From: Podospora bellae-mahoneyi
Taxonomy: Eukaryota > Ascomycota > Sordariomycetes > Sordariales > Podosporaceae
DNA: 64,000 nt
Direction: 5' to 3'
Assembly (NCBI RefSeq): GCF_035222275.1
Contig: NW_026946359.1
Span: forward strand, 744,001 to 808,000
Shown: positions 9,701 to 18,630 of the stretch, piece after piece
Position numbering within the stretch: the first letter of the stretch is position 1
Layout of the letters: every line of letters begins with the position of its first letter
The notes under the pieces: model-generated
The model's input: the letters and a program-made list of their open reading frames with translations, nothing else
Told to the model about the DNA's origin: nothing
The model's database searches: none
Made by a program: the position numbers and the translations under genes

Positions 9701-11168
9701 CTCTTCTCAGCCAGCTGCTGATACCACGCCGGAAGACTCACAGAACAAGGCGTCTGAACCAAGCTCGCCACTTGCACCACCCTCTGGGCCACTTACCCAA
9801 GAGGAAACCCGAAACGAAGCAGATGGCGATGATGCTCGACACGAAGATCATGCGGGATCTGATGATGAGGGTGCAGGCAGCGACGCGGATGCTTCTACCA
9901 TCACGTTCGACGAGTTCATGCCTGACGCTAAAGAGATTGCCAGCTCTCTCGAGCCCGGGGATGAGATCCCAGAAGAGCTCCCAAGACATCAGAAGAAGAG
10001 TCTGATGACCATGTTGACTAATTTCTGGGCTGAACGTTCGGCTAGCAATTGGACACCACTGGAGTATCCCATCAACGCGACAGATCACATCTTCTTTGAT
10101 TCGGATGTCATTGTGAGGGAGGATGAGCCCAGCTCGTTGTTGGCTTTTGCTCTCAACTCTGAAGATTACAAGACAAAGCTTGCCGAGATTCGTCAGCGGT
10201 GGGAGATGTCCAACCAGCGAGAAACAGATGAAAGCAGTGACGGCCTTGAAATGAAACAGCAGCCATCTTCAGGTCTGTCCAAGGCCGAGCTGGAAAACAG
10301 TCTACTGCGGTCTACCGGTACGCATCTCAAGTACCAGTTCGCAGAGGGCTCAGCAAAGATGATGTGCAAGATTTTCTTTGCCGAACAATTCGACGCCCTC
10401 CGTCGCAAAGTCGGTGCTGCTGACCGCTTCGCCGAGTCTCTGTCTCGCTGCCTCAAGTGGGATTCCAAAGGCGGCAAGACAAAGTCTGTCTTTCTCAAGA
10501 CACTCGACGACCGGTTTGTCCTCAAGGGTCTGTCGCCTGTCGAGACGTCTTCGTTCCTCAAGTTCGCCCCGGACTACTTTGACCTGATGGCGCATGCCCT
10601 CTTCCACGATCTACCTTCTGTCATTGCAAAAATGCTCGGCTTCTTCCAGATCATCATCCGCAACCCCGTCACCAACACGGAAATCAAGCTCGACCTGCTC
10701 GTCATGGAGAATCTGTTTTATGACCGGTCACCGACAAGAACGTTTGACCTCAAGGGGTCGATGCGCAACCGGAGGATCCAGTCGACGGGGGAGCAAAACG
10801 AGGTGTTGCTAGACGAGAACATGGTGGAGTACATTTATGAATCTCCCCTATTTGCCCGGGAGCATTCAAAGAGGTTGTTGAAGACGTCGGTTTTTAATGA
10901 TACGCTGTTTTTGGCGAGGATGGGCGTGATGGATTACAGCCTGATGGTGGCGGTGGATGAGGTGAAGAAGGAGCTGGTGGTGGGGATTATTGACTGCATC
11001 CGGACGTATACGTGGGACAAGCAGCTGGAGAGCTGGATCAAGAATAGGGGTTTTGCGGGCGGGGGGAGGAACAGGCCGACGGTGACAAGCCCGAAGGAGT
11101 ATAAGAGTCGGTTTAGGGAGGCTATGGCCAGGTATTTCGAACTCCGCATTGAGTTTGAAAAGAGGTGA
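3759..11168 (+). CDS. FAB1: 1-phosphatidylinositol-3-phosphate 5-kinase (Fab1/PIKfyve)
   Basis: One uninterrupted frame of 2469 aa with ATG at 3759. Fab1 makes PtdIns(3,5)P2 from PtdIns3P on vacuole and endosome membranes. The full domain order is visible. There is a long Ser-rich N-terminus. A FYVE finger lies near residues 405-470 (CFLCGTPF, FRRKHHCRTCG with the basic RRKHHCR PtdIns3P-binding signature, and CKTC). A Cpn60/TCP-1-like chaperonin domain lies near 850-1030 (VVITFPLEYQR, LSGCPKDRGCTIALRG). A Cys-rich CCR region follows (CHANGC, CKECNKHFG, CPHDH). The C-terminal PIP-kinase core is at about 2180-2465 (RFVLKGLS with the ATP-binding Lys, RTFDLKGSMRNR, MGVMDYSLMVAVDE, GIIDCIRTYTWDK). 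At 2469 aa it exceeds yeast Fab1 (about 2280 aa), because of Ser/Pro/Glu-rich linkers. No intron is needed anywhere in 7.4 kb. Confidence 0.97.
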   Translation: MASQNGLRPPSLAPPGPTSPTATRSRRGSLVSPTFSTYAEREQLSLALDKIHTSASQSDVLTTFNDFAPPPSSLPASDKQGTAGEIVQQGLSGLYSRIKEAVSGVGKNSAQEVDDADSHDGASRRSLNLVPRGDGGVTNATFNSAVSSDAAVSGLSSSGLATATADSPSPAVQSSKASSITTASTSKHLPPGPQNLPKISVAATSTNTPAIPVVSTGFAESDTVRGTTTREELPSRGSGRGSISRLSEVGNSTLLTGNGSLDSVATTDRIMVPGRTRREDAPSLDGSADAPRSPIQTTAEARSSSLSRATPPDAMRRPAVIDRITFTKGSSHSRSSSMEPGTAEASPISTSAHSTVYHDSFRHNERPQRLQSGVMRIPGTTANEGAPEMVNARLERMRKQVLSKEFWMADETCKECFLCGTPFTAFRRKHHCRTCGCIFDSKCTSNISGAKFGVQGSLRVCKTCLNVINRRYDSGSDDSADESYLPAIFRANQPKSVPTALKQKEGDEASIMERTEQADHTRSATTPMMAIPATRRVGDSNRNSAILEIDMPQLSRPSSSRSLKSLSTSRPQSSGHRRHHSKHNFLTRLKGAPDERAPFRIPAGDDPGTKSNANAFHADNIIDPELADYMSDESSEDEQQMGSIFATMNSSDFQPASLDPDRSSFGTYLGAGRKHRFRHGEKSTSGLSYTSRGFDEGVGGAGGSSGGGLQNLSIHARPPRRRNMSIASISAHHLRSPRPKSAIIKGNSASTDALSIFESGVENSGSKRNDATREGKLHEEGLNPASLQHVKKLFRQMLDDAEIPNPSSWERALIPILDKCADDVDPDIRNGDDMDIRHWVKLKKIPGGRPSDTAYVHGVVFTKNLALKSMPRRIRNPRVVVITFPLEYQRHPEQHFMSLQPVIEQEKEYLRMVVNRILNLEPHVLLVEKSVAGVALQYLSEANVAVAYNVKPTVIEAVSRIVNMPVISSMDMLSLGARVGTCESFEVKTYVNHGIKGKKKTYIFLSGCPKDRGCTIALRGASTPILSRMKRITEFMVYVVYNLKLESCLMRDEFVQIPTEIESVLTSTLTSRQPTDDSLLISPGCVPDPTSQRPAILITSQSAEGEKLVEQARINEDSPAEQELAANTTSTGPETQPSADATQKLISLHESHSHVQVPEDVPMPTFYSDMVAKYETRILSASPFVKFTQPYLLMKAREQERRLVYLRRLRDQNIVEDPEESEKPRPLRFQLIKPEMVHEIGQKAPRKVMEVLHAVHDVEYDKALHNYQTQSRQWETYIQDSLDLFDPYSHQNIVVLYSVTCTETKIPCVEPGLVAIEFYNEHPDANGNMDQDCTLGQYIEDICEGSDMVCHANGCDRKMLDHHRTYVHDNARITIILENSPAWPENFPEKPQESEGDKDGTGICMWNYCKECNKHFGLMPMSVSTWKYSFGKYLELSFWSRCVRSSLQNECPHDHQKDHVRFFYYLYRDIAVRIHYDPIDLFEIIVPRPRITWKVDHDLRLKNDIFTKAEERWVRFMTSVRARLKSIRIDSVLPEKAEACTAEIERLTKKAHEDQAELVRSLQETYMSSKYYEVIPFNIVIRGMLEKVTDWDAAFTKFEADFLSDKDVRQLTIIQLKKMFTDNESKESLPSTDGTTSVGSESEEKSTPTASQPSSSEFEEKPTQNIEGESRPPETPVSPTSRPVATATEEAAASQADELLERVEPLDLATPTSPTLVKSILTGSELAPDVTKQSPSPPSEEIPAATPEANSLMPPPATPTAPAASAQPAEPQHMSLTEKVEQLRREQRAASTDATGTGFVGEGGAESSRVTGDRAISRKTSQAVSPPMVRALSQPVGALPRTQSTIGKLLKEQKAQDAASEGQKAVPEKAEKKFTDRIGLGALKNRKAPPSAIPRYVHKRESKVSTLARHFEQLSREFEKERMRDRKQRAAKMQSTRAFLPRTSTKTIVEVYKDVDQAVKEPGPDEEQHMEKHHSNRKHDDSSQPAADTTPEDSQNKASEPSSPLAPPSGPLTQEETRNEADGDDARHEDHAGSDDEGAGSDADASTITFDEFMPDAKEIASSLEPGDEIPEELPRHQKKSLMTMLTNFWAERSASNWTPLEYPINATDHIFFDSDVIVREDEPSSLLAFALNSEDYKTKLAEIRQRWEMSNQRETDESSDGLEMKQQPSSGLSKAELENSLLRSTGTHLKYQFAEGSAKMMCKIFFAEQFDALRRKVGAADRFAESLSRCLKWDSKGGKTKSVFLKTLDDRFVLKGLSPVETSSFLKFAPDYFDLMAHALFHDLPSVIAKMLGFFQIIIRNPVTNTEIKLDLLVMENLFYDRSPTRTFDLKGSMRNRRIQSTGEQNEVLLDENMVEYIYESPLFAREHSKRLLKTSVFNDTLFLARMGVMDYSLMVAVDEVKKELVVGIIDCIRTYTWDKQLESWIKNRGFAGGGRNRPTVTSPKEYKSRFREAMARYFELRIEFEKR

Positions 11169-11523
11169 TGCTGACGTGATAATGTGATAGGTATATCCTA
11201 CAAGCTCCCAACTGCTGGCATACTTTTGGGAATCATTTGCCGCCTAATACGCCTGCTACGCCGAGGACGAGGTTTGAGGCGGATGTTTGAGGGGGTTTCA
11301 TTTGCTTTGTTTTGTTTTGTTTTTGTTTTGTTGTGCTATAACGGGAGGATTAACAGTGGTGAGATATCTGGTGGGAGTTGTCTTGTTGTTTTGGCACACA
11401 AGAAGTGGAATCATAGCATGGAATTATTTGGAATTTTTTTTTGGCTGCATAGCACGGGCGGTGGTGGCGGCAGCGGGTAAACGATTTTTTTGATGGTCAT
11501 ATATATATAGGCACTGCATTCTG

Positions 11524-11556
<33 letters not shown>

Positions 11557-12108
11557 TTTGTTTGGCAGTTGGGGAGGTTGCGTGGGGGTTTATGTCATGC
11601 ATAGCGAGCAGGTGGTTGTGGTAGTCAGAGGGTAAATTGAAGAGAATACATGTACACTCAGGCAATGCTTTCTATATGTCAAGGTGAACCAGTGGGAGGA
11701 AATGAGAGGTTTACACTTATTCCACTACTCAATAATCTTTTTACCTTTTAAATTGATGTGTAAACACCAACAACACTGAACAAGTCTGTACAATTATCAT
11801 TGTATTTTATTAGCTCTTGATATAGCCATTTTTCTCCTTTTATTTTGGCCTCTCCTGAAACCAACCTCGAAGCCAGCCAGCCAGCCCTCTTTCATCGCTT
11901 GCTTCTCCTCCCCTTTAGGTAACTCCTGCTACTAACCCCCCCCCTCTCTCCTTTGCAGCTCAAACATTACAACAAAGTCACCAAGAAATAGTCCGTTTTG
12001 TGCCTCCCCTCTTCCATTAACACGGACTAATCTCACGAAACCTCAAATCGACAATTCACTTTTTTCTGGAATATCCCCCCCCAACCTGTTTTGATCCCCC
12101 TTCCCCCC
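11169..12108. other. convergent intergenic region, 3' UTRs
   Basis: This 940-bp stretch separates two convergent genes. It contains T/G-rich sequence (TTTTG repeats near 11300-11335), an uninterrupted run of 30 T at 11526-11555, and C-rich sequence near 12080-12110. No gene is visible. It probably holds the 3' UTRs and polyadenylation signals of both neighbours. Confidence 0.6.
11526..11555 (+). repeat. poly(T) tract, 30 nt
   Basis: An uninterrupted run of 30 T in the spacer between the Fab1-type kinase and Kap120 genes. It is a simple homopolymer and may vary in length. A decayed retroposed poly(A) tail on the minus strand is conceivable, but no element is recognisable next to it. Confidence 0.9.
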
Positions 12109-15100
12109 CTATTTCGGCCCAGCAACTCCCCCCTGACTTAACCTCTGAAACCCCATCAACACCTCCCGATCAACATTAACCGCCCACTGCTGCTCAAACA
12201 CCCCCTCCCCACCCAGCCTCTGCACCAAATCCTGCAACCTCACCTTGACAAACCCGTACGTCGCCACCGAGTGCACCGGGTCCTTGTGCGCAAACCTCCT
12301 CTCATGAATATCTAGCGGAGTATCATACTCAAAGCTCGGCATCTCCCCCCAGACGAGGCTATCCTGCGGCCCATCGGCCCCCCCTTGTTGCTCGGCAGTA
12401 TCATCCGCCAGTTCCGTCACGATGTGCGTCCACATGGACAGATAATCCTGCAGCTTCCCCAACACGAGCTCCTGCACCGGCGAGGGCAATTCCACCAGTC
12501 TTGTCAGGGCCAGGCAAGAGAGCTTCTCACGTTCGACATCGCCCATGGTGTCAAAGTTGGCGAACCACTGGGTCATCAACCAGGAGAGAACAGTATCGAT
12601 CGGTCCGCCGTTTGTGAACCGCGACAACAGGTTGATAAACACTGTCGGGTCGGCGACGCACACCCGGGCAAAGAGGGCGTAATAGTCCGATTCTTTGAGT
12701 GTGCTGATTTTGGAGGGTTTCCGGTTGGGCCCAGTGGTCTGGGAGGATTCCCAGGCGCTGTGGAGGCCTTCGAGCATTGTGTGGACAAGGCCAGTCTCAA
12801 GGAGGTCTTGGACAATAACCGTTACTCCTTGAGACCCGCCGAATTCTTCAGAGAACCGGATCATGAGTTCGATCGACTTGGCGCCGAGCTGGGCTTGGTC
12901 GAGGCTGTTGGCGTCGACGGTTTTGGCAAGGGCCGCGAGAGCAGGGCGGCGGAGGGCGTCGCTGAGGAGGTCTTGTGGTGCGAGAGAGATGTACGATTTC
13001 ACAATCTCGAGGCACTGGTTCGAGACGGCGGAGTCGTATTCTAGGAGGGGGAGGGCCAGCTGGACCATCTGGGTGAGCTCAGGATTCAGTGGTGGGACGC
13101 TCTGCATCAGCAATGACCTCCAGAGCTCCACCGACTCTTCAATAAGGTGAAGATGCAGTGGCGAGTCGGGGTTCATCGCCTCTGCCAGGAGTGGCAGGAT
13201 CAGTGGTTGATATCGCTGCGAGTCGGCCCGCATCGACATGACGAGAGCTGTCATGATGGCAAGCACCGACTGCTTGATCATATACTCTTCACTTCCGACC
13301 GACTCCCACAACTTGGGGAGTGTCATCATGATGGTATCTCCAAACTGCGAGACATGTTCCTCCATCCTGCTGACGATCAACCTGATCGTGTCCAAAACCG
13401 CCAGTTTTGTCTCGTCGCTCTCTACCGTTGAGAGCAAGCCGATCAAAAGTTCGAAGAAATCCGGCGCATATTGCAGGAAGGGTTCAGACTTGAACTCAAA
13501 GTCATCGGCGATATACTTGAACTGACGCGCAGCCGTAATGCGCACCACCTCATCATTGTGATCGTCAGCTGGGTTAAGCAAGTGGCGATAAATCTCAAAC
13601 ACCACTTTTCTGTTCGCTTCGGAAATCTTGATGGTGATCCACTGGCTTAGCAAAATAGCAATCCGCCGGCGGAGCACCTTGGCCATCGTGTCCTGTACCT
13701 GAGCATCCTTGACGAGCGTTGTGGTCAGGAAGCGATCAAAGTCAAAGTTGTGGTGCACAACGGCAGCAGCACACCCAAGAGCACAGTAAGCGGCCTCTTT
13801 CGTGACAATGTCCATGTCGACTTTGGTGGCGAGCTCACAATAGCTGAGAAGCGGCTGACCCAACTCCCTATAGTGTGTCAACAGGTCTATCAGCAACCTC
13901 TCAGCGCATGGGCGGATAGCCCACTCGTAGGCCTGGCCCTCTGTGCGTTCCTGAGCTTCCCATTCCTCCGGGCTCTCTTCCCAGGCATCGAGATCCGACT
14001 TGCGGAAGATAAACAGCTTGCTGATGATCACCTGAATAATGTCCAGAAGCAACTCCCTGTTCAGCAATTCGACCTTGATAACGTGAATTGCTTGTGTTTC
14101 CAGCTCCTTCATTTCTGGGGTCTGGAACTTGAACGTCTGAGCCGGTCGGTAGGCGATCCCAATACAACTCCTCAGCAACAAGAGTCCCTTGAGAGCCAAC
14201 TTTTCCGCCAACGGCCCCTCGTGCTTGGTATTCCCTGTTGTGCTCTCTGTCTGCTTGATCCCACCAGACTTCTCAAACACCTGCGAGAAGTCCTTCACAA
14301 GATTCCAATAGGCTCTAACTAACGGAATCGAGTTTGGAAGAATCGGGAAGCTGCAGGGATGCAAATTCGCCATATCGATGTGTAGTTTGGTAAACTGGAT
14401 GAGATGCTTGCCGACGAGATCTTGGTACGGTATCGGGATCCACGATTCGTGACTGACACCGTGGAGGAACTGATCGAACTGTGTCTGTGATAGAGACCAC
14501 AGCCCCTGAACCATGTTGTCCTTGTGCGGCTCCTTGTATCCAACTGTGACCAACCGCCTCAAGATCTTGAGTGCTATCAAGCTGTTTTGCATGGCATAGT
14601 CGGCGTCATCTTCGTCTCCCCGTCCTTTCATGAGGAACTCCTGCCAATAAGCCGTCTTCTCGGTGTAAATCTCTCCCAGAAGCTGGACCAGGTCCGGTGT
14701 GACCTTCTGAAGAGCGGTCTGTGACCTCGCCAACCGCGCCGTGCTGAGCTCTTTGACTATCCGGAGCATAACCAACAGGGCACCGCCGAGGTGCATGGGG
14801 TTCCCACCCCGAGCCGTTCGGGTAACGTTGATGATATTGGCGATGGCATCGGGCCAGCTATCGGGGTAATCTATCCTCACGATCTTGGCGGTAACCAGGG
14901 CGTTATGCAGTGCGAGCTGTCTGTCCTCCTCGTCCACCGAACCTTGCAGAAGCCGAGAGCGTATGAGCTCTTTTTGTGGTGGTGGAATGGCATGTTTCGC
15001 TCTGGGTCGCCAATACTTGTCGATGCCGTTTTTGAGCACGATGATGGCGAGCCATCGAACCTCTCTTCGTAGTGACTTGTCGAGGAATATGGTCTGTTGT

Positions 15101-15331
15101 CAAACAAGTCCGTCAGCAACTGCAAAGTAAATTTGTGAGGAACAGCATCTTCCCTCCACCTACCTGAAGAGTAACATAGTAGTCGGGATGCGACTCCCAA
15201 GCCTGTATCTGCTGGCCAGCAGACTGTCTCTGGGCTTGGTCGGTGGAGATGGATGCAGCTTCGAGGGTTCTGCAGAGCTCGACGGGTGTGAAGGGCGTAG
15301 CTTCGCCCGGGACTTCGATCGCGAAACTCAT
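12109..15331 (-). CDS. KAP120: karyopherin Kap120 / importin-11-like
   Basis: Two exons, 15331-15164 and 15093-12109, with a 70-nt intron (CAG|GTAGGT ... ACAG|ACC), give 1050 aa, close to yeast Kap120 (1032 aa). Importin-beta family transport receptors carry cargo through nuclear pores under Ran-GTP control; Kap120 has been linked to ribosome-biogenesis cargo. The N-terminal importin-beta domain is visible: helical repeats containing TLEAASISTDQAQRQSAG and QIQAWESHPDYYV in exon 1, then the hallmark SLRREVRWLAIIVLKNG and IDKYWRP in exon 2. The rest is continuous alpha-solenoid (HEAT-like) sequence without low-complexity inserts. The start at 15331 is the only ATG that supplies the N-terminal repeat. 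The gene converges on the Fab1-type kinase gene. Confidence 0.95.
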
Positions 15332-15994
15332 CGTTCTTCTGGTCTGCTCGATCGTTGGTATGTTTTGCGATTTTGGAATCGAAGAGAACCGTTCAAGGTG
15401 CCTGGGCAGGTCGAAGCTTGGTGGGGGTGAACAGCCTAAAGATAGGTAGCGGGGCATAAAATCAAGTGGAGCTGTTCCGACAGGGGGGTCCTTCAACGTC
15501 GTCACGGCAGACAGGGGTATTTGTGTTCATGAACTTTTTAATGACAATCAAAGCTTCCTGAAATCAGTCGAAAAGATTAGACCATCTCTATCAACCATCC
15601 TTCAATGCCCATCCCAGTGATCTTTGGTTTTGTTTCTCTGCCACTGCTTATCACTCAGAACCCCAAAATGACTGGATACCAAACACGGCCTCCATTCGGC
15701 TGACATGAACACCAAATGCTGCTTGTTTATTATTTGTCCTTCCTTCCCTCCCCCCTCATTGATACCACACCATCAACCCCCCGCCCTTTTACTCCTCGAC
15801 TGGACGGTCAGACCCAAGAAGTAGCACAAGAAACAAAGCTGTGAGAGCGTTCCACAAAGCCGATCGGCCATTGCCGAAAGTATCATGCTCTCGAAGTCTT
15901 CTTTCTCCCAGTTTGAGACAGAGAGAAAAGAGAAACAGAACCCGACCCGACAGACAGCTGCCTGCCGAGACCACCACACACGACAGATGTACGT
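15332..15994. other. intergenic region between Kap120 and the dehydrogenase fusion
   Basis: This 663-bp stretch holds the promoter and leader of the Kap120 gene and the 3' end of the following minus-strand gene. Short frames occur on both strands but none has family character. No RNA gene or repeat is seen. Confidence 0.5.
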
Positions 15995-17928
15995 TTATTT
16001 GTCACACAATGCAATCCCCGCAAAAGATCCCTCGTCCTCATAAAACTTCCTGCGCCCAGTTCCATCCATGTTGAAGCGGTACACCGCTCCACCCCTGTAT
16101 CGTGTGTGTTATCAAAGCGGTCAGCTTGCTGAACGGCCAGTGAGGTCATGAGAGAATGGGAAAGAAGGTTGACTCACAAGTCTGTAGCGTATATGTGTCG
16201 ATTCTTCCTGTCAAGAGTGATGCCGATAGCCTCGTGCAGGTTTCTAGCTAGGATCTTGTGGTCGATATACTGGCCATCAGGGCCCCTTTCAGCCCTGTTC
16301 AAGCTATTGCCGCGAGGAAGCTCCCCTCTGTCAGTCCAGTACATGAACTTGCCTTCCTCATCGATCTCGATATCGATAGGCTCCGGCAGGTCCCGGAACA
16401 GACATTCGATGTCGGTCCTCGTAGAAGCATCATGCCCAGGAGGTGTATGTATGTTCGCCCTGAAAATGCGCCCTTTGGATCCCTTGGACGGACCCTTTTG
16501 CGTCCAGTAAAACTTCCCTTCCAATGGGGCAAGCCCGAGGCCCACGCACCACTTCGTCTGGTCGTCAAAGCCAGTCGCCCAGTCCCCGTTGCGGATGAGG
16601 ACTTCCAGTCCAGAGCCATCAATGTTACATCGGAAGACGCGCATGCCTTCGCGGTCGGAAAAGTACATCTTGGAGCAGTCGTCGTCAACAGCAATCTGCT
16701 TGGGCGTGTGTACCGTCCCGGAGGGGATGATGACCTTGATGTCGCTACCGTCCAAGTTGCACGACATGATGCTGCCGTCGTTTTTGTTAGGCACACCCAT
16801 GTTGCCCCAGATAATCTTACCTTCTGATGGGCAGAGAGCGATCCCGTCTGGCATGGGCTGGTGGTCCACTATGGTGCGGAGAGGGGTTTGGCCATCCGCG
16901 CTGCCCACGAGGATACGGCCACGTTGGTACACCTCCTCTGGCGCGTTGTTGAGGCCAAGGTCGAGGATGTACAAGGTCGGAGCGTGCAGGTTGTCGTAGG
17001 GGGTTTGCTGTTGGCCAGCAGTCTTGGTGGTATAACCTGGTGGGTACAGACCGCCCTTGCTGCACTTGGCCCCGAGCCTGCCCTCCTGGATGTACTTTTG
17101 GAGGAAGGCTATGACGCCTGGGTCGTGGAGATTCCGCTCCTGGATGTAGTGCTGCTCGATGAGTGACACAGTGTCCAAGCCTACTGAGTCCATCAGCTCG
17201 CATGGGGGAACACCGGTCTTGACAAACATCTCATTCCACACCATGTCGAGCTCTGCTGGTGAGGCTACCCCCTCGGATAACACCATCAAACATTCTCGCT
17301 TGATAGCGGCCCAGACGCGGTTGAGAAGAAAGCCCGTAGACTCTCGGTGTGCCACGACTGGAAGCATGCCAGACCGATTGAGGTGCTCTTCGAGAAAAGG
17401 AAAAATGTCCTCGTGCGTTGATCCGCTGGTCATGAGTTCGACAACGCGTATGTCGGGCGGGATGTAGTAATGCATATTCAGCATGCGCTTGGCCGTGTCA
17501 GGCTTCACTTTGGCCGCAATCTCCCGTGACTTGTAGGACGACGAGTTGGTTCCCAGTATCGTATCGGGTCGGACAACCTTTTCGAGGTCGGCAAAAACGT
17601 TCATCTTTAGGTCGAGCTTCTCAGGTACGCATTCGATAACCAGCCACGAGTCCTCCACGGCAGGCTTCAGGTCCTGGAAGCCATGAACGGAAATCTTGTC
17701 GGGGCTGACGGTGGGCTTGTACCTCCACATCTCGTTTTTGATGTACTGTAGAGCTCCATTGGTTTGCTGCGTGTCGGGATCGCGAATGTTGACCTTGTAT
17801 CCGGCAGAGGCCCAGCAGGCTCCTATCCGGCGGCCTAGCACACCAGCTCCCAGGATGCCGACAGATCTGTTGATCGCCGTGGGGAGTTTCCACTTCGTCA
17901 TGGTGGCCTCTTCAGTATCGGTTTCCAT
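15995..17928 (-). CDS. 3-hydroxyacyl-CoA dehydrogenase fused to a YWTD-type beta-propeller
   Basis: Exons 17928-16178 and 16094-15995, joined across an 83-nt intron (ACTT|GTGAGT ... ACAG|GGG), give 616 aa. The N-terminal half is a 3-hydroxyacyl-CoA/L-gulonate dehydrogenase-type NAD enzyme. It has a GxGxxG Rossmann motif (GAGVLG, residues 27-32), the NSSS segment at 128-131, the catalytic His at about 153 (MHYYIPPD), Glu 164 (RVVELM) and the GFLLNRVW segment that opens the C-terminal helical domain. The usual HFFNP motif is changed to HYYIP. From about residue 325 a six-blade-like propeller follows, with repeats such as CNLDGSDIKVI, MYFSDREGM, CNIDGSGLEVL, FYWTQKG, MYWTDRG and YATDLGGAVYR, as in LDL-receptor class B repeats. 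The intron joins the last blade, so the propeller is not a neighbouring gene. There is no signal peptide and no SKL-type C-terminus (it ends CDK). An alternative start at 17901 has an even better Kozak context. The substrate is unknown. Confidence 0.9.
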
Positions 17929-18630
17929 GAACCCAACACCAGCAAAGAGAAGATAAGAAGTTGTATGTATTGATCCTGAAGATGATCTGGACAGCACAGC
18001 TCAAGACATCTCCCAAACCCCTTTTCTCTCACCTAGCTTACCAGTTCTGGTCCAAACTCTAACGTACCTATTTTCACCGGAGACCATCCCGGTGCTCTTC
18101 CAGGTCATACTGGTATGCCTATGCAGCTGCATTGCTCGGCCATTGCGTCAGCAACGGAGCAGAACATTGGTACAGGCCGAGTCATGGGTGAAAAAGGGTA
18201 GCATTACGGTTGAATAAATGGCTGGTGTTTGATTGTTACATAATCTCACTCATTCCCAGAAAAGTCAAGAGGATGAATAGATGTCAAGAGGTGAAGTTGA
18301 AGCTGGACGTCGAACCCTGGAAATCAACATTGAATCCATACCCCCTTGCAAGGATCCCCACAGTGTGATTCGCGGGGAAGGACGAAAACAAGTGGGCCGT
18401 GCCGCAACGCCCCAAGCCCGCATCCCTGAACCGTTCCGTCAGCTGCAACAGCTGCTGTCCGGATTCCAACCTCGGCTCTCTGAGTGCATCGACCGACCTC
18501 CCGGACCGACAGAAGCCATTCATTATCATGGGCGCATAGGGGGAAATGTGAAAGGAGCACCTTGCGATATGCGTTTCCACCCAATAAACAAACACGCATT
18601 TTCACTCAGCCTCGTTCAAACACCAATGCG
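17929..18630. promoter_or_regulatory. shared divergent promoter: dehydrogenase fusion / PEX2
   Basis: This 702-bp region lies between two divergently transcribed genes. One CCTCGG hexamer, the core bound by the fungal fatty-acid regulators FarA/FarB, occurs at 18470-18475, in the probable PEX2 leader. A single 6-mer is weak evidence. No ORF with family character is present. Confidence 0.5.

Noticed and set aside
11526-11555. Poly(T) as the tail of a retroposed LINE/SINE
   Set aside because: No target-site duplication or element body could be seen beside the tract.
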